Shown here: one piece after another, positions 26,813 to 40,391 of the stretch
How the letters are laid out: every line of letters begins with the position of its first letter
Position numbering within the stretch: position 1 is the stretch's first letter
Assembly: GCA_024803745.1 (NCBI GenBank)
Contig: JANJXV010000261.1
Coordinates: 437,501-501,500, forward strand
From: Megascapheus bottae
Lineage: Eukaryota > Chordata > Mammalia > Rodentia > Geomyidae
Direction: 5' to 3'
DNA length: 64,000 nucleotides
Program-made: the position numbers and the translations under genes
Notes under the pieces: generated by a model
What the model saw: the letters and a program-made list of their open reading frames with translations, nothing else
The model's database searches: none
Told to the model about the DNA's origin: nothing

Positions 26813-28779
26813 CCCTTACCCTTACCCTAACCCTAAACCTAAACCTAAACCTAACTCTAACCCTAAACCTAACCCTTACCTTTACCGTAACCCTAAACCT
26901 AAACGTAACCCTAACCCTTACTCTTACCCTTAACCTCACCCTAAACCTAAACTTAAACCTAACCCTAACCCTAACCTTAAGCCTAAACCCTTATCCTTAC
27001 CCTAACCCTAACCCTAACCCTAAACTTAACCCTAACCTTAAACTTAACCCTAACCCTTTCCCTTACCCTAACCCTAACCCTAACCCTAAACCTAACCCTA
27101 ATCCTTACCCTTACCATAATTCTAACCCTAACACTTACCTGTCTCTAACCCTAAACCTAACACTTACCCTTACCCTAACCCTAACCCTAACTCTAAACCT
27201 AACCCTAACCCTAACCCTAACACTTACCCTAAACTTAACCCTAACCATTACCCTTATCCTAAACCTGACCCTAAACTTAACCCCAACCTTAAACCTAACC
27301 CTAACACCAACTCTTACCCTAACACTGACCCTAATCCTAACCCTAACCCTAACACTTACCATTACCCTAACCCTAACTCTAAAGCTTACCCTAACCCTAA
27401 CCCTAACCTTAACACTTACTCTTACCCTAACCCTATCCCTAACCTTAATCCAACCCTAACCCTAACCCTAACACTTACCCTCACGCTAACCCTAACCCTA
27501 ATCCTTACCCTAACCCTAACCCTACCCATAACCCTTACCCTTTCCCTAACCCTAACCCTAAACCTAACCCTTACCCTTACCCTAACCCTAAACCTAACCC
27601 TAACCCTAACCATAACCCTAACCTTAACCCAACCCTAACCCTAACCCTAACATTACCCTTACCCTAACCCTAACCCTAAACCTTACCCTAACACTAACCC
27701 TAACCATAATCCTTACCCTAACCCTAACCATAAACCTACTCCTAACACTTACCCTTTCCCTAAACCTAACAATAACCTTAAACATAACCCTAACCCTCAA
27801 CCTTACCCCAACCCTAAACCTAAACCTAACCCTAACCCTAACCCTAACTCTAATCTTAACCCTATCCCTAACTATAACCCTCCCCCTTACCATTACCCTA
27901 ACCCTAAACCTAACCCTAACCCTAACACTAACCTTAAACCTAACCCAAACCATAACCCTAACCCTAACCCGTACCCTAACCCTAACACTAACACTAAACC
28001 TAAACCTAACCCTTACCTTAACCCTAACCCTTACCCTAACCCTAACCCTAACCCTTACCCTAATCCTAACCCTAACACTAACCCTAACCCCTAACCCTAA
28101 CCCTTAACATAACCCTAACCCTAACCCTAACCCTAAACCTAACCCTAACCCTAACTCTAAACTTAACCCTATCCCTAACCATAACCCTTCCCCTTACACT
28201 AAACCTAACCCTAAACCTATCAATAAACCTAACTCTAACCCTTACCCTTACCCTAAACCTAACACTAAACCTAATGTTAAACCTAACCCTAACCCTAACA
28301 CCTAACCCTAACCCTAACCCTAACCCTAATCCTTACCCTTATCCTAACCCTAACACTAACCCTAACACTTACCCTTACCCTAAACCCTACACTATCCCTA
28401 ACCCTAACCCTAAACCTAACCCTAAAACTTACCCTTACCCTAAACCTAACCCTAACCCTTACCCTAAACCTAACCCTAACCCTAACCCTTACCCTTATCT
28501 TAACCCTAACACTAAACCTAACCCTTACCTCTACCCTAACGCTAACCCTAACCCTAACCCTAACCCTAACACATACCCTTACCCTAACCCTAATCCTAAC
28601 CTTAACCGTAACCCTAAACCTAACCCTAACCCTAATCCTAAACTATACCATAACCCTAACCCTAACCCTAACCCTTACCCTTACCCTTACCCTAACCCTA
28701 ACGCTAACCTAAACGCAACCCTCAACCTAACCCTAACCATAACCCTTACACTTACCCTAACCCTAGCGCTAAACCTAAC

Positions 28780-29118
28780 CCTAACCCTAATCCTAACCCT
28801 AAACCTTACCCTTACCGTAACCCTAACCCATACCCTAACCCTAACCCTAAACCTAACCCTAACCCTTACCCTTACCGTAACCCTAACCCTAACCCTTACC
28901 GTTACCCTAAAACTAACCCTAACCCTAACCCTAACCCTTACCCTAACCCTAAACCTAAACCTAACCCTTATCCTTACCCTAACCCTAACCCTAACCCATA
29001 CCCTAACCCTAACCCTAAACCTAACCCTAACCCTTACCCTTACCGTAACCCTAACCCTAACCCTTACCGTTACCCTAAAACTAACCCTAACCCTAACCCT
29101 AACCATTACCCTAACCCT
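28780..29118. repeat. 168 bp tandem duplication in domain C copy 1
   Basis: The CCCATACC marker recurs at 28829 and 28997 and the GTTACCCTAAAACTAACC marker at 28901 and 29069, each pair exactly 168 bases (28 hexamers) apart. Intervening variants such as CTTACCGTAACCC are shared in order. The matching regions in copies 2 and 3 (near 36355 and 43664) show a single block, so this looks like a local expansion private to copy 1. Confidence 0.7.
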
Positions 29119-29844
29119 AAACCTAAACCTGACCATAACCCTAACTCTAACCCTTACCTTTACCATAACCCTAAACCTATGCGTAACCCTAACTCTTACT
29201 CTTACCCTTACCCTCAACCTAACCCTAAACTTAAACCTGACCCTAACCCTAACCCTAACCTTAACCCTAAACGCTTATCCTTACCCTAACCCTAAACCTA
29301 ACCCTAAACCTAACCCTAACCCTAACCTTAACCCTAACCCTTTCCCTTACCCTAAACCTAATCCTAACCCGAACCCCAAACCTAAACCTACCACTTACCA
29401 TTACCCTAACCATAACCCTGAAACTAACCCTAACCCTTACCCTTACCATAATTCTAACCCTAACGCTAACCCTAACCCTTACCCTTACCCTAAGCCTAAC
29501 ACTAAACCTAACCCTAACCATAAACCGAACATTAACCCTAACCCTAAACCTTATCCTTACCCTAACCCTATACCTAAAACTAACCCTAACCCTAACCCCT
29601 ACCCCTAACCTTAACCCTTAACCTTACCCTACCCTAACCCTAACCCTAACCCTAACACTTACCCTAACGCTAACCCTAACCCTAACCCTAACCCTAATCC
29701 TAACCCTAACACTTACCCTAACACTTTCCCTAACCCTAACCCTAAACCTAACCCTAACACTTACCCTTACCCTAATCCTAACCCTAACCCTAAACCTTAC
29801 CCTAACCCTAACTCTAACCTTAACACTTACAATTACCCGAACCA

Positions 29845-29884
<40 letters not shown>

Positions 29885-30239
29885 ACTTACCCTAACCATA
29901 ACCCTAACCCTAACCCTTACCCTAACCCTAACCCTAACCCAAACCCTTACCCTTACCCTAATCCTAACCCTAACCCTAACCCTAACCCCTAACCCTAACC
30001 CTTAACATAACCCTAACCCTAACCCTAACCCTAACCCTTACCCTTACCCTAACCCTAAACCTAACTCTAACCCTAACCCTAACCCTAACCCTTAACCTAA
30101 CCCTAACCCTAACCCTTACCCTAAACCTAACCCTAACCCTAACCTTAAACCTAACGATAACCATAAACCCAAACCTAACCCTTACCCTTACCCTAACCCT
30201 ATCCCTAAACCTAAATCTAACCCTAAAGCTTAACATAAC

Positions 30240-33200
30240 CCTTACCCTAACCCTAACCCTTTCCCTAACCCTAACCCTAAACCTTACCCTTGTCCTAACC
30301 CTAACCTTAACCCTAACCCTTACCCTTACCCTAACCCTAACACTAACCTTACCCTTACCCTAACCCTAACCTTAAACCTAACCCTAACCCTAACCCTAAC
30401 CCTTACCTTTACCGTAACCCTAAACCTAAACATAACCTTATCCCTTACTCTTAAGCTTACCCTCACCCTAACCCTAAACTTAAACTTAACCCTAAACCTA
30501 ACTCTAACCCTAACCTTAACCCTAAACCCTTATCCTTACCCTAACCCTAACCCTAAAGCTAAACCTAATCCTAACCCTAAACTTAACCCTAACCCTTTCC
30601 CTTACCCTAACCCTAAACTTAAACCCTAACCCTAAACCTAACACTAAACCTAACACTTAACCTTACCCTAACCCTAACCCTAAACCTAACCCTAACACTT
30701 ACCCTTACCATAATTCTAACCCTAACCCTAACCCTAACCCTTACCCTAACCATTAACCCTAACCCTAACCCTAACCCTAACCCTAACCCTGACCCTCTAC
30801 TTAACCCCAACCCTAAACCTAACCTAACCCTAACCCTTAAACTTACACTTACCCTAACCCTAACCCTAACCCTAACCCTAAAACTTACCCAAACCCTAAC
30901 AATAACCCTAACCCTTACCCTAAACCTAACACTAACCCTAACACTTACCTAACCCTAACCCTAACCCTAACCCTTACCCTAACCCTAACCCTAACCCTTA
31001 CCCTAATCCTAACCCTAACCCTAACCCCTAACCCTAACCCTAACCCTAACCCTAACCCTTAACCTAACCCTAACCGTAACCCTAACCCTTACCTTTACCC
31101 TAACCCTAAACCTAACTCTAAACCTAACCCTAACCCTAACCCTAACCATTACCGTCACCCTAACCCGAACCCTATCCCTAACCCTAACCTTAACCCTAAC
31201 CCTAACCCTAACCCTTACCTGTACCCTAACCCTTACCCTAAAACTAACCTAACCCTAACCTTAACCCTAACCCTAACCCTAACCTTAACCCCAACTCTAA
31301 CCTAACCCTAACCCTTACCCTAACCCTTACCCTTGCTCAAACCCTAACACTAAACCTAAACCTAACCGTAACCTAACCCTAAACCTTACCCTAACCCTAA
31401 CCCTAATACTAACCCTAACCCTTACCCTAACCCTAACCCTAACCCTTATCCTTACCCTTACCCTAACCAAAACCCTAAACCTAACTCTAACCCTTAACCT
31501 TACCCGAACACTAACTCTAACGTTAACCCTAACCCTAACACTAACCCAGCCCTAACCTTAAACCTAACCTTTATCCTTACCCTATCCCTAACCCTAACCC
31601 TAACCCTAAACCTAAGCCTTACCCATACCCTAACTGTAAACCTAATCGTAACCTTACCCTTACTGTAACCCTAACCCTAATCCTAACTCTAACCCTAACC
31701 CTAACCCTTACTCTTACCCTAATCCTGACCCTAACCCTAAACCTAAACGTAACACAAACCCTAACCCTAACCCTTACTCTAACCCTAACCCTGGCCCTAA
31801 CACTAACCGTAACCATTACCCTTACACTAACCCTAACCCTAAACTTAAACCTAACTCTAACCATAACCTTTACCCTTACCCTAACCCAAACTCTAAACCT
31901 AACCCTTACCCTTACCCTAACCCTAATCCTAACCTTAATGCTAACCCTAACCCTAACCCTTACAATAACCCTGAACCTAACCCTAATCCTTACCCTAGCC
32001 CTAACCCTAACGCTAACTCTTACCCTTTCCCTAACCTTAACACTAACTCTAACACTTAACCTTACCCTAAACCTAACCCTAACCCTAAACCTAACCCTAA
32101 CCCTAACACTTAACCCTAACACTAACACTAACCCTAATACTTACCCTTACCCTAACCCTAAACCTAAACCTTACCCTTACCCTAACCCTAACCCTAAACC
32201 TAACCCTAACTCTAACCGTAAACCTAACCTCAACCCTAACACTAACACTAACACTTACCCTAAACCTAAACCTAACCCTAACCCTAACCCTTACCCTTAC
32301 CCGAAACTAAACCTAACCTTAACCCCAACCCTACAGCTAACCCTAACCCTAACACTTACCCTAACACTAACCCTAACCCTAACCATAACCATAACACTTA
32401 TCCTTACCCTAACCCTAACCCTAACCCTAACCCTAACCTAAACCTTACACTAACCCTAACCCCAACCTAACACTTACCCTTACCCTAACCCTAACCCTAA
32501 CCCTTACCCTAACCCTAACCCTAACCATAACCCCTAACACTAACCCTTATCCTAACCCTAACCCTAAGCCTAACCCTAATCCTTTCCCTTACCTAACTCT
32601 AAACCTAACTCTAACCATAACCCTAACCTAACCCTAACCTAACCCTTACCCTTAACCTAACCCTAACCCTAAGCCTAACCCTAACCCTTACCCTTACACT
32701 AACCCTAAACCTAACTCTAACCCTAAACCTCACCCTAACAATAACCCTTACCCTTACCCTTACCCTAAACCTAACCCTAAACCTAACCCTAACTCTAACC
32801 CCTAAACCTAACCCTAACCCTAACACTAAAACTAACACTTACCCTAAACCTAAACCTAACCCTAACCCTAACCCTTACCCTTACCCGAAAATAAACCTAA
32901 CCTTAACCCCAACCCTACACCTAACCCTAACCCTAACCCTTACCCTAACACTAAACCTAACCCTAACCCTAACCATAACACTTACCCTTACCCTAACCCT
33001 AACCTAACCCTTACCCTAACCCTAACCCTAACTCTAACCCTAACACTTACCCTTACCCTAAGCCTAACTCTAACCCTAACCCCTAAGCCTAACCCTTAAC
33101 CTAACCCTAAACCTAAATCTAACCCTTACCCTTACCCTAACCCTAAACCTAACTCTAACCCTAAGCCAAATCTGAACCCTTACACTAATCATAACCCTAA

Positions 33201-33540
33201 CCCTTACCCTAACCCTAATACTAACCCTAATGTTAAACCTAACCCTATCCCTAAACATAACCCTAACCCTTACCCTTACCCTTACCCTAACCCTAAACCT
33301 AACCCTAACCTTAACCCTAACTCTAAACTTAACCCTATCCCTAACCCTAACCCTCCACATTGCGCTAACCCTAACCATAAACCTATCACTAACCCTAACC
33401 CTAACCCTAACACTTACCCATACCCTATACCTAACCCAAAACCTAACCCTAATCCTAACCCTAACCATAACCTCTAACCATAACCCTAACGCTAACCCTA
33501 ACCCTAACCCTAATCCTAACCCTAACACATACCCTTAACC
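30240..33540. repeat. Copy-1 tail of domain C without a clear long match
   Basis: Degenerate hexamers continue, but I could not align most of this 3.3 kb to copies 2 or 3. The variant mix is slightly different, with more tandem CACTAACACTAACAC strings (near 32115 and 32235) and repeated CTACAGC/CTACACC near 32332 and 32926. A partial repeat of about 600 bases is suggested there: CCCGAAACTAAACC near 32300 against CCCGAAAATAAACC near 32885. No gene is present. Confidence 0.5.
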
Positions 33541-36500
33541 TAACCCTAACCCTAACCTTAACTGTAACCCTAAACCTAACCCTAACCCTAAAACTAACCC
33601 TAACCCCTACCCTAACCCTAACCCTATCCCTAACCCTTACCCTTACCCTAACCCTAACCATAACCTTAACGCAACCCTACACCTAACCCTAACCCTAACC
33701 CTTACCCTTACGCTAACCCTAGAGCTAAACCTAACCCTAACCCTGACCCTAACCCTTACCTAACCCTAACGCTAATCCTAACCCTAACCCTTACCCTTAC
33801 CGTACCCAAACCCTAAACCTAACCCTAATTCTAACCCTAACCCTAAACCTAAACCTAACCCTTACCCTTAACCTAACCCTAACCCTAACCCTAAACCTAA
33901 CCCTAAACCTAAACCTAACCCTTACCCTTACCCTAACCCTAACCCTAACCCTAACCCATAAACCAACCCTAATCCTAACCCTAAACCTAACTCTTACCCT
34001 TACCCTAACCCTAACCTAACCCTTACCCTTACCCTAACCCTAAACCTAAACCTAAACCTAACTCTAAACCTAAACCTAACCCTTACCTTTACCGTAACCC
34101 TAAACCTAAACGTAACCCTAACCCTTACTCTTACCCTTAACCTCACCCTAAACCTAAACTTAAACCTAACCCTAACCCTAACCTTAAGCCTAAACCCTTA
34201 TCCTTACCCTAACCCTAACCCTAACCCTAAACTTAACCCTAACCTTAAACTTAACCCTAACCCTTTCCCTTACCCTAACCCTAACCCTAACCCTAAACCT
34301 AACACTTACCCTTACCCTAACCCTAACCCTAAACCTAACCCTAATCCTTACCCTTACCATAATTCTAACCCTAACACTTACCCTGTCCCTAACCCTAAAC
34401 CTAACACTTACCCTTACCCTAACCCTAACCCTCACTCTAAACCTAACCCTAACCCTAACCCTAACACTTACCCTAAACTTAACCCTAACCATTACCCTTA
34501 TCCTAAACCTGACCCTAAACTTAACCCCAACCTTAAACCTAATCCTAACCCCAACTCTTACCCTAACACTTACCCTAACCCTAACCCTAACCCTAACACT
34601 TACCCTTACCCTAACCCTAACTCTAAAGCTTACCCTAACCCTAACCCTAACCTTAACACTTACTCTTACCCTAACCCTATCCCTAACCTTAATCCAACCC
34701 TAACCCTAACCCTAACCCTTACCCTCTCGCTAACCCTAACCTAATCCTTACCCTAACCCTAACCCTACCCATAACCCTTACCCTTTCCCTAACCCTAACC
34801 CTAAACCTAACCCTTACCCTTACCCTAACCCTAAACCTGACCCTAACCCAAACCCTAACCCTAACCTTAACCCAACCCTAACCCTAAACCTAACATTACC
34901 CTTACCCTAACCCTAACCCTAAACCTTACCCTAACACTACCCTAACCATAATCCTTACCCTAACCCTAACCATAAACCTACTCCTAACCCTTACCCTTTC
35001 CCTAAACCTAACAATAAACTTAAACATAACCCTAACCCTCACCCTTACCCCAACCCTAAACCTAAACCTAACCCTAACCCTAACCCTAACTCTAAACTTA
35101 ACCCTATCCCTAACCATAACCCTCCCCCTTACCATTACCCTAACCCTAAACCTAACCCTAAACCTAACCCTAACCCTAACACTGACCTTAAACCTAACCC
35201 AAACCATAACCCTAACCCTAACCCGTACCCTAACCCTAACACTAACACTAAACCTAAACCTAACCCTTACCTTAACCCTAACCCTTACCCTAACCCTAAC
35301 CCTAACCCTTACCCTAATCCTAACCCTAACACTAATCCTAACCCCTAACCCTAACCCTTAACATAACCCTAACCCTAACCCTAACCCTTACCCTTACCCT
35401 AACCCTAAACCTAACTCTAACCCTAACCCTAAACCTTACCCTAACCCTAACCCTAACCCTTACATTAACCCTAACCCTAACCCTAATCTTAAACCTAACC
35501 CTAACCCTAAACATAACCCTAACCATCACCCTTACCCTGACTCTAACCCTAAACCTAACCCTAACCCTAACTCTAAACTTAACCCTATCCCTAACCATAA
35601 CCCTCCCCCTTACCCTAACCCTAACCCTAAACCTATCAATAAACCTAACTCTAACCCTTACCCTTACCCTAAACCTAACACTAAACCTAATGTTAAACCT
35701 AACCCTAACCCTAACAACTAAACCTAACCCTAACCCTAACCCTAATCCTTACCCTTATCCTAACCCTAACACTAACCCTAACACTTACCCTTACCCTAAA
35801 CCCTACACTATCCCTAACCCTAACCCTAAACCTAACCCTAAAACTTACCCTTACCCTAAACCTAACCCTAACCCTTACCCTAAACCTAACCCTAACCCTA
35901 ACCCTTACCCTTATCTTAACCCTAACACTAAACCTAACCCTTACCTCTACCCTAACGCTAACCCTAACCCTAATCCTAACCCTAACCCTAACCCTTGCCC
36001 TTACCCTAACCCTAACCCTAACCTTAACCGTAATCCTAAACCTAACCCTAACCCTAATCCTAAACTATACCCTACGCCTAACCCTAACCCTAACCCTTAC
36101 CCTTACCCTTACCCTAACCCTAACGCTAACCTAAACGCAACCCTCAACCTAACCCTAACCCTAACCCTTACACTTACCCTAACCCTAGCGCTAACCCTAA
36201 CCCTAACCCTAATCCTAACCCTTACCCTAACCCTAACCCTAATCCTAACCCTAAACCTTACCCTTACCCTAACCCTAACCCTAACCCTAACCCTAAACCT
36301 AACCCTAAACCTAAACCTAACCCTTACCCTTACCCTAACCCTAACCCTAACCCATACCCTCACCCTAACCCTAAACCTAACCCTAACCCTTACCCTTACC
36401 CTAACCCTAACCCTAACCCTTACTGTTACCCTAAAACTAACCCTAACCCTAACCCTTACCCTTACAATAACGCTAACCCTAACCCTAACCCTAACCCTAA

Positions 36501-39500
36501 TACATACCCTTACCCTAACCCTAACCCTAACCTTAACCCAACCCTAAACCTAACTCTAATCCTAACCCTAACCCTAACCCTTATCCTTACCCTAAAACTA
36601 ACCCTAACCCTAACCCTAACACTTACCCTTACCCTAATCCTAACCCTAACCCTAAACCTTACCATAACCCTAACCCTAACCTTAACACTTAAAATTACCC
36701 TAACCCTAACCCTAACCCTAACCCTTACCCTAACCCTAACCCTAACCCTAACACTTACCCTAACCATAACCCTAACCCTAACCCTTACCCTAACCCTTAC
36801 CCTAACTTTAACCCTAACCCTAACCCTAACCGTAACCCTTACCCTTATAATAACGCTAACCCTAACCCTAACCCTAACCCTAACACATACCCTTACCCTA
36901 ACCATAACCCTAACCTTAAGCCAACCCTAAACCTAACCCTAATCCTAACCCTAACCCTTACCCTTAACTTAACCCTAGCCCTAAACCTTACCCTAACCCT
37001 AACCCTAACCCTTACCCTAACCCTAACCGTAACTGAACCCTAACCCTTACCCGTACCCTAACCCTAACCCTAACCCTAACCCTAACCTTAACCATAACCC
37101 TTATCCTTACCCTAGCCCTAACCCGAAACCTAACCCAGACCATAAACCTAACCGTTACCCTTACCCTAACCCTAACTCTAAACCTAACCCTAACCCTTAC
37201 CCTAACCCTAACCCTAACCCTAACCCTTACCCTAACCCTAACCCTAACCCTAACCCTTACCCTTACCCTAACCCTAAACCTAACCCTTACCCTAACATTT
37301 ATCCTAACACTAACCCTAACCCTAACCCTAACCCTAACCCTACCCCTAGCCCTTACCCTTTCCCTAACCCTAACACTAAACCTAACCCTTACCCTTAACC
37401 CAACCCTAAACCTAACCCTAAACCTAACCCTAACCCTAACACTAACCCTAGCCTTAACCCAACCCTAACCCTAACCCTAACCCTTACTCTTACCCTAACC
37501 ATAACTCTAACCTTAACCCAACCCTAACACTAACCCTAACCCTTACCCTCACACTAACCCTAACCCTAATCCTTACCCTAACCCTAACCCTAACCCTAAT
37601 ACTAAAACTAAGCCTAACCCTAACGCTAACCCTAACCTCTACCCCTAACCCTTACCTTACCCTAACCCTAACCCTGACACTAACACTAACACTTACCCTA
37701 ACCCTAACCCTAACCATTAACCTAAGACTTACCCTAAACCTGAAACTAACCCTAACACTAACACTAACCCTTACCCTTACCCTAACCCTAACCCTAAACC
37801 TAACCCTAACCATAAACCGAACAATAACCCTAACCCTAACCCTTATCCTTACCCTAACCCTATACTTAAAACTAACCCTAACCCTAACCCCTACACCTAA
37901 CCTTAACCCTTAACCTTACCCTACACCTAACCCTAACCCTAACCCTTACCCTTACCCTAACCCTAGAGCTAAACCTAACCCTTATCCTGAACCTAACCCT
38001 TAACCTAACCCTAACGCTAATCCTAACCCTAACTCTTACCCTTCCCGTACAATAACCCTAAACCTAACCCTAATTCTAACCCTAACGCTAAACCTAAACC
38101 TAACCCTTACCCTTAACCTAACCCTAACCCTAACCCTAAACCTAACCCTAAACATAAACCTAATCCTTACCCTTACCCAAACCCTAACCCTAACCCTAAC
38201 CCATAAACCAACCCTAATTCTAACCCTAACCATAACCCTTACCCTTACCCTAACCCTAAACCTAACCCTTACCCTAACATTTATCCTAACACTAACCCTA
38301 ACCCTAACCCTAACCCTACCCCTAACCCTTACCCTTTCCCTAACCCTAACCCTAAACCTAACCCTTACCCTTAACCCAACCCTAAACCTAACCCTAAACC
38401 TAACCCTAACCCTAACAGTAACCCTAACCTTAACCCAACCCTAACCCTAACCCTAACGCTTACTCTTACCCTAACCATAACTCTAACCTTAACCCAACCC
38501 TAACACTAACCCTAACCCTTACCCTCACACTAAACCTAACCCTAATCCTTACCCTAACCCTAACCCTAACCCTAATACTAAAACTAAGCCTAACCCTAAC
38601 GATAACCCTAACCTCTACCCCTAACCCTTACCTTACCCTAACCCTAACCCTAACCCTAACACTAACACTTACCCTAACCCTAACCCTAACCATTAACCTA
38701 AGACTTACCCTAAACCTGAAACTAACCCTAACACTAACACTAACCCTTACCCTTACCCTAACCCTAACCCTAAACCTAACCCTAACCATAAACCGAACAA
38801 TAACCCTAACCCTAACCCTTATCCTTACCCTAACCCTATACTTAAAACTAACCCTAACCCTAACCCCTACCCCTAACCTTAACCCTTAACCTTACCCTAC
38901 ACCTAACCCTAAACCTAACCCTTACCCTTACCCTAACCCTAGAGCTAAACCTAACCCTAATCCTGAACCTAACCCTTAACCTAACCCTAACGCTAATCCT
39001 AACCCTAACCCTTACCCTTCCCGTACCCTAACCCTAAACCTAACCCTAATTCTAACCCTAACGCTAAACCTAAACCTAACCCTTACCCTTAACCTAACCC
39101 TAACCCTAACCCTAAACCTAACCCTAAACATAAACCTAATCCTTACCCTTGCCCAAACCCTAACCCTAACCCTAACCCATAAACCAACCCTAATCCTAAC
39201 CCTAACCCTAACCTTAACACTTACAATTACCCTAATCCTAACCCTAACCCTAACCCTTACCCTAACCCTAACCCTAACCCTAGCACTTACCCTAACCATA
39301 ACCCTAACCCTAACCCTTACCAGAACCCTTACCCTAACCTTAACCCTAACCCTAACCCTAACCCTAACCCTTACCCTTATAATAACGCTAACCCTAACCC
39401 TAACCCTAACCCTAACACATACCCTTACCCTAACCATAACCCTAACCTTAACCCAACCCTAAACCTAACCCTAATCCTAACCCTAACCCTTACCCTTAAC

Positions 39501-40391
39501 TTAACCCTAGCCCTAAACCCTACCATAACCCTAACCCTAACCCTTACCCTAACCCTAACCCTAACTGAACCCTAACCCTTACCCTTACCCTAACCCTAAC
39601 CCTAACCGTAACCCTAAACCTAACCCTAACCCTAACCTTAACCCTAACCCTTATCCTTACCCTAGCCCTAACCAGAAACCTAACCCAGACCATAAACCTA
39701 ACCGTTACCCTTACCCTAACCCTAACCCTAACCCTAACCCTTACCCTAACCCTAACCCTAACCCTAACCCTTACCCTTACCCTAACCCTAAACCTAACCC
39801 TTACCCTAACATTTATCCTAACACTAACCCTAACCCTAACCCTAACCCTACCCCTAACCCTTACCCTTTCCCTAACCCTAACCCTAAACCTAACCCTTAC
39901 CCTTAACCCAACCCTAAACCTAACCCTAAACCTAACCCTAACCCTAACACTAACCCTAACCTTAACCCAACCCTAACCCTAACCCTAACCCTTACTCTTA
40001 CCCAAACCATAACTCTAACCTTAACCCAACCCTAACACTAACCCTAACCCTTACCCTCACACTAACCCTAACCCTAATCCTTACCCTAACCCTAACCCTA
40101 ACCCTAACCTCTACCCCTAACCCTTACCTTACCCTAACCCTAACCCTAACCCTAACACTAACACTTACCCTAACCCTAACCCTAACCATTAACCTAAGAC
40201 TTACCATAAACCTGAAACTAACCCTAACACTAACACTAACCCTTACCCTTACCCTAACCCTAACCCTAAACCTAACCCTAACCATAAACCGAACAATAAC
40301 CCTAACCCTAACCCTTATCCTTACCCTAACCCTATACTTAAAACTAACCCTAACCCTAACCCCTACCCCTAACCTTAACCCTTAACCTTAC
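33541..40391. repeat. Domain C, copy 2 (~6.85 kb)
   Basis: Second mosaic copy. The first part (33541-36500) follows copy 1 closely, from the copied B tail through the AATGTTAAACC marker at 35690. The later part does not follow copy 1's tail; it moves into a set of locally repeated blocks (36.4-40.4 kb) that recur in part at 45.0-46.1 kb in copy 3. The mosaic pattern suggests several unequal exchanges with different end points. No gene is present. Confidence 0.7.
36900..40391. repeat. Local 976 / 1,496 bp repeats inside copy 2
   Basis: The CTACACC marker lies at about 37921, 38897 and 40393, giving spacings of 976 and 1,496. Other shared landmarks are ACATTTATCC (near 37297, 38277 and 39808), CCTCTACCCCTAACCC (37637, 38611, 40128) and CCTAAGACTTACC followed by CTGAAACTAACC (37715, 38693, 40189). 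The longer second unit contains about 500 extra bases (about 39200-39770) that match 36600-37260, including AACTGAACCC and CCCAGACCATAAACC. It is therefore the 976 bp unit with an inserted neighbour segment. Confidence 0.7.

Larger units (their letters stand above)
26300..33540. repeat. Domain C, copy 1 (~7.2 kb), overlaps tail of domain B
   Basis: First of three mosaic copies. Anchors shared with copy 2 are CTGTAACC (26331 and 33562), CTACACC (26440 and 33678), AAACGTAACC (26901 and 34108), CCTACTCC (near 27735 and 34978) and the AATGTTAAACC marker (28274 and 35690). The offset drifts from 7,231 to 7,416, showing many indels between copies. The first 500 bases are also the tail of domain B unit 2, so domain C grew out of B's flank. 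Bases 27.1-30.1 kb also match copy 3. No gene is present. Confidence 0.75.

Noticed and set aside
28274..29608. Longest open frame (444 codons, Asn-Pro then Leu-Thr repeats) as a possible low-complexity protein
   Set aside because: The dipeptide changes wherever a one-base indel shifts the register. Its relatives in the other C copies (35690, 42853) end at different places, so the frame is not preserved.
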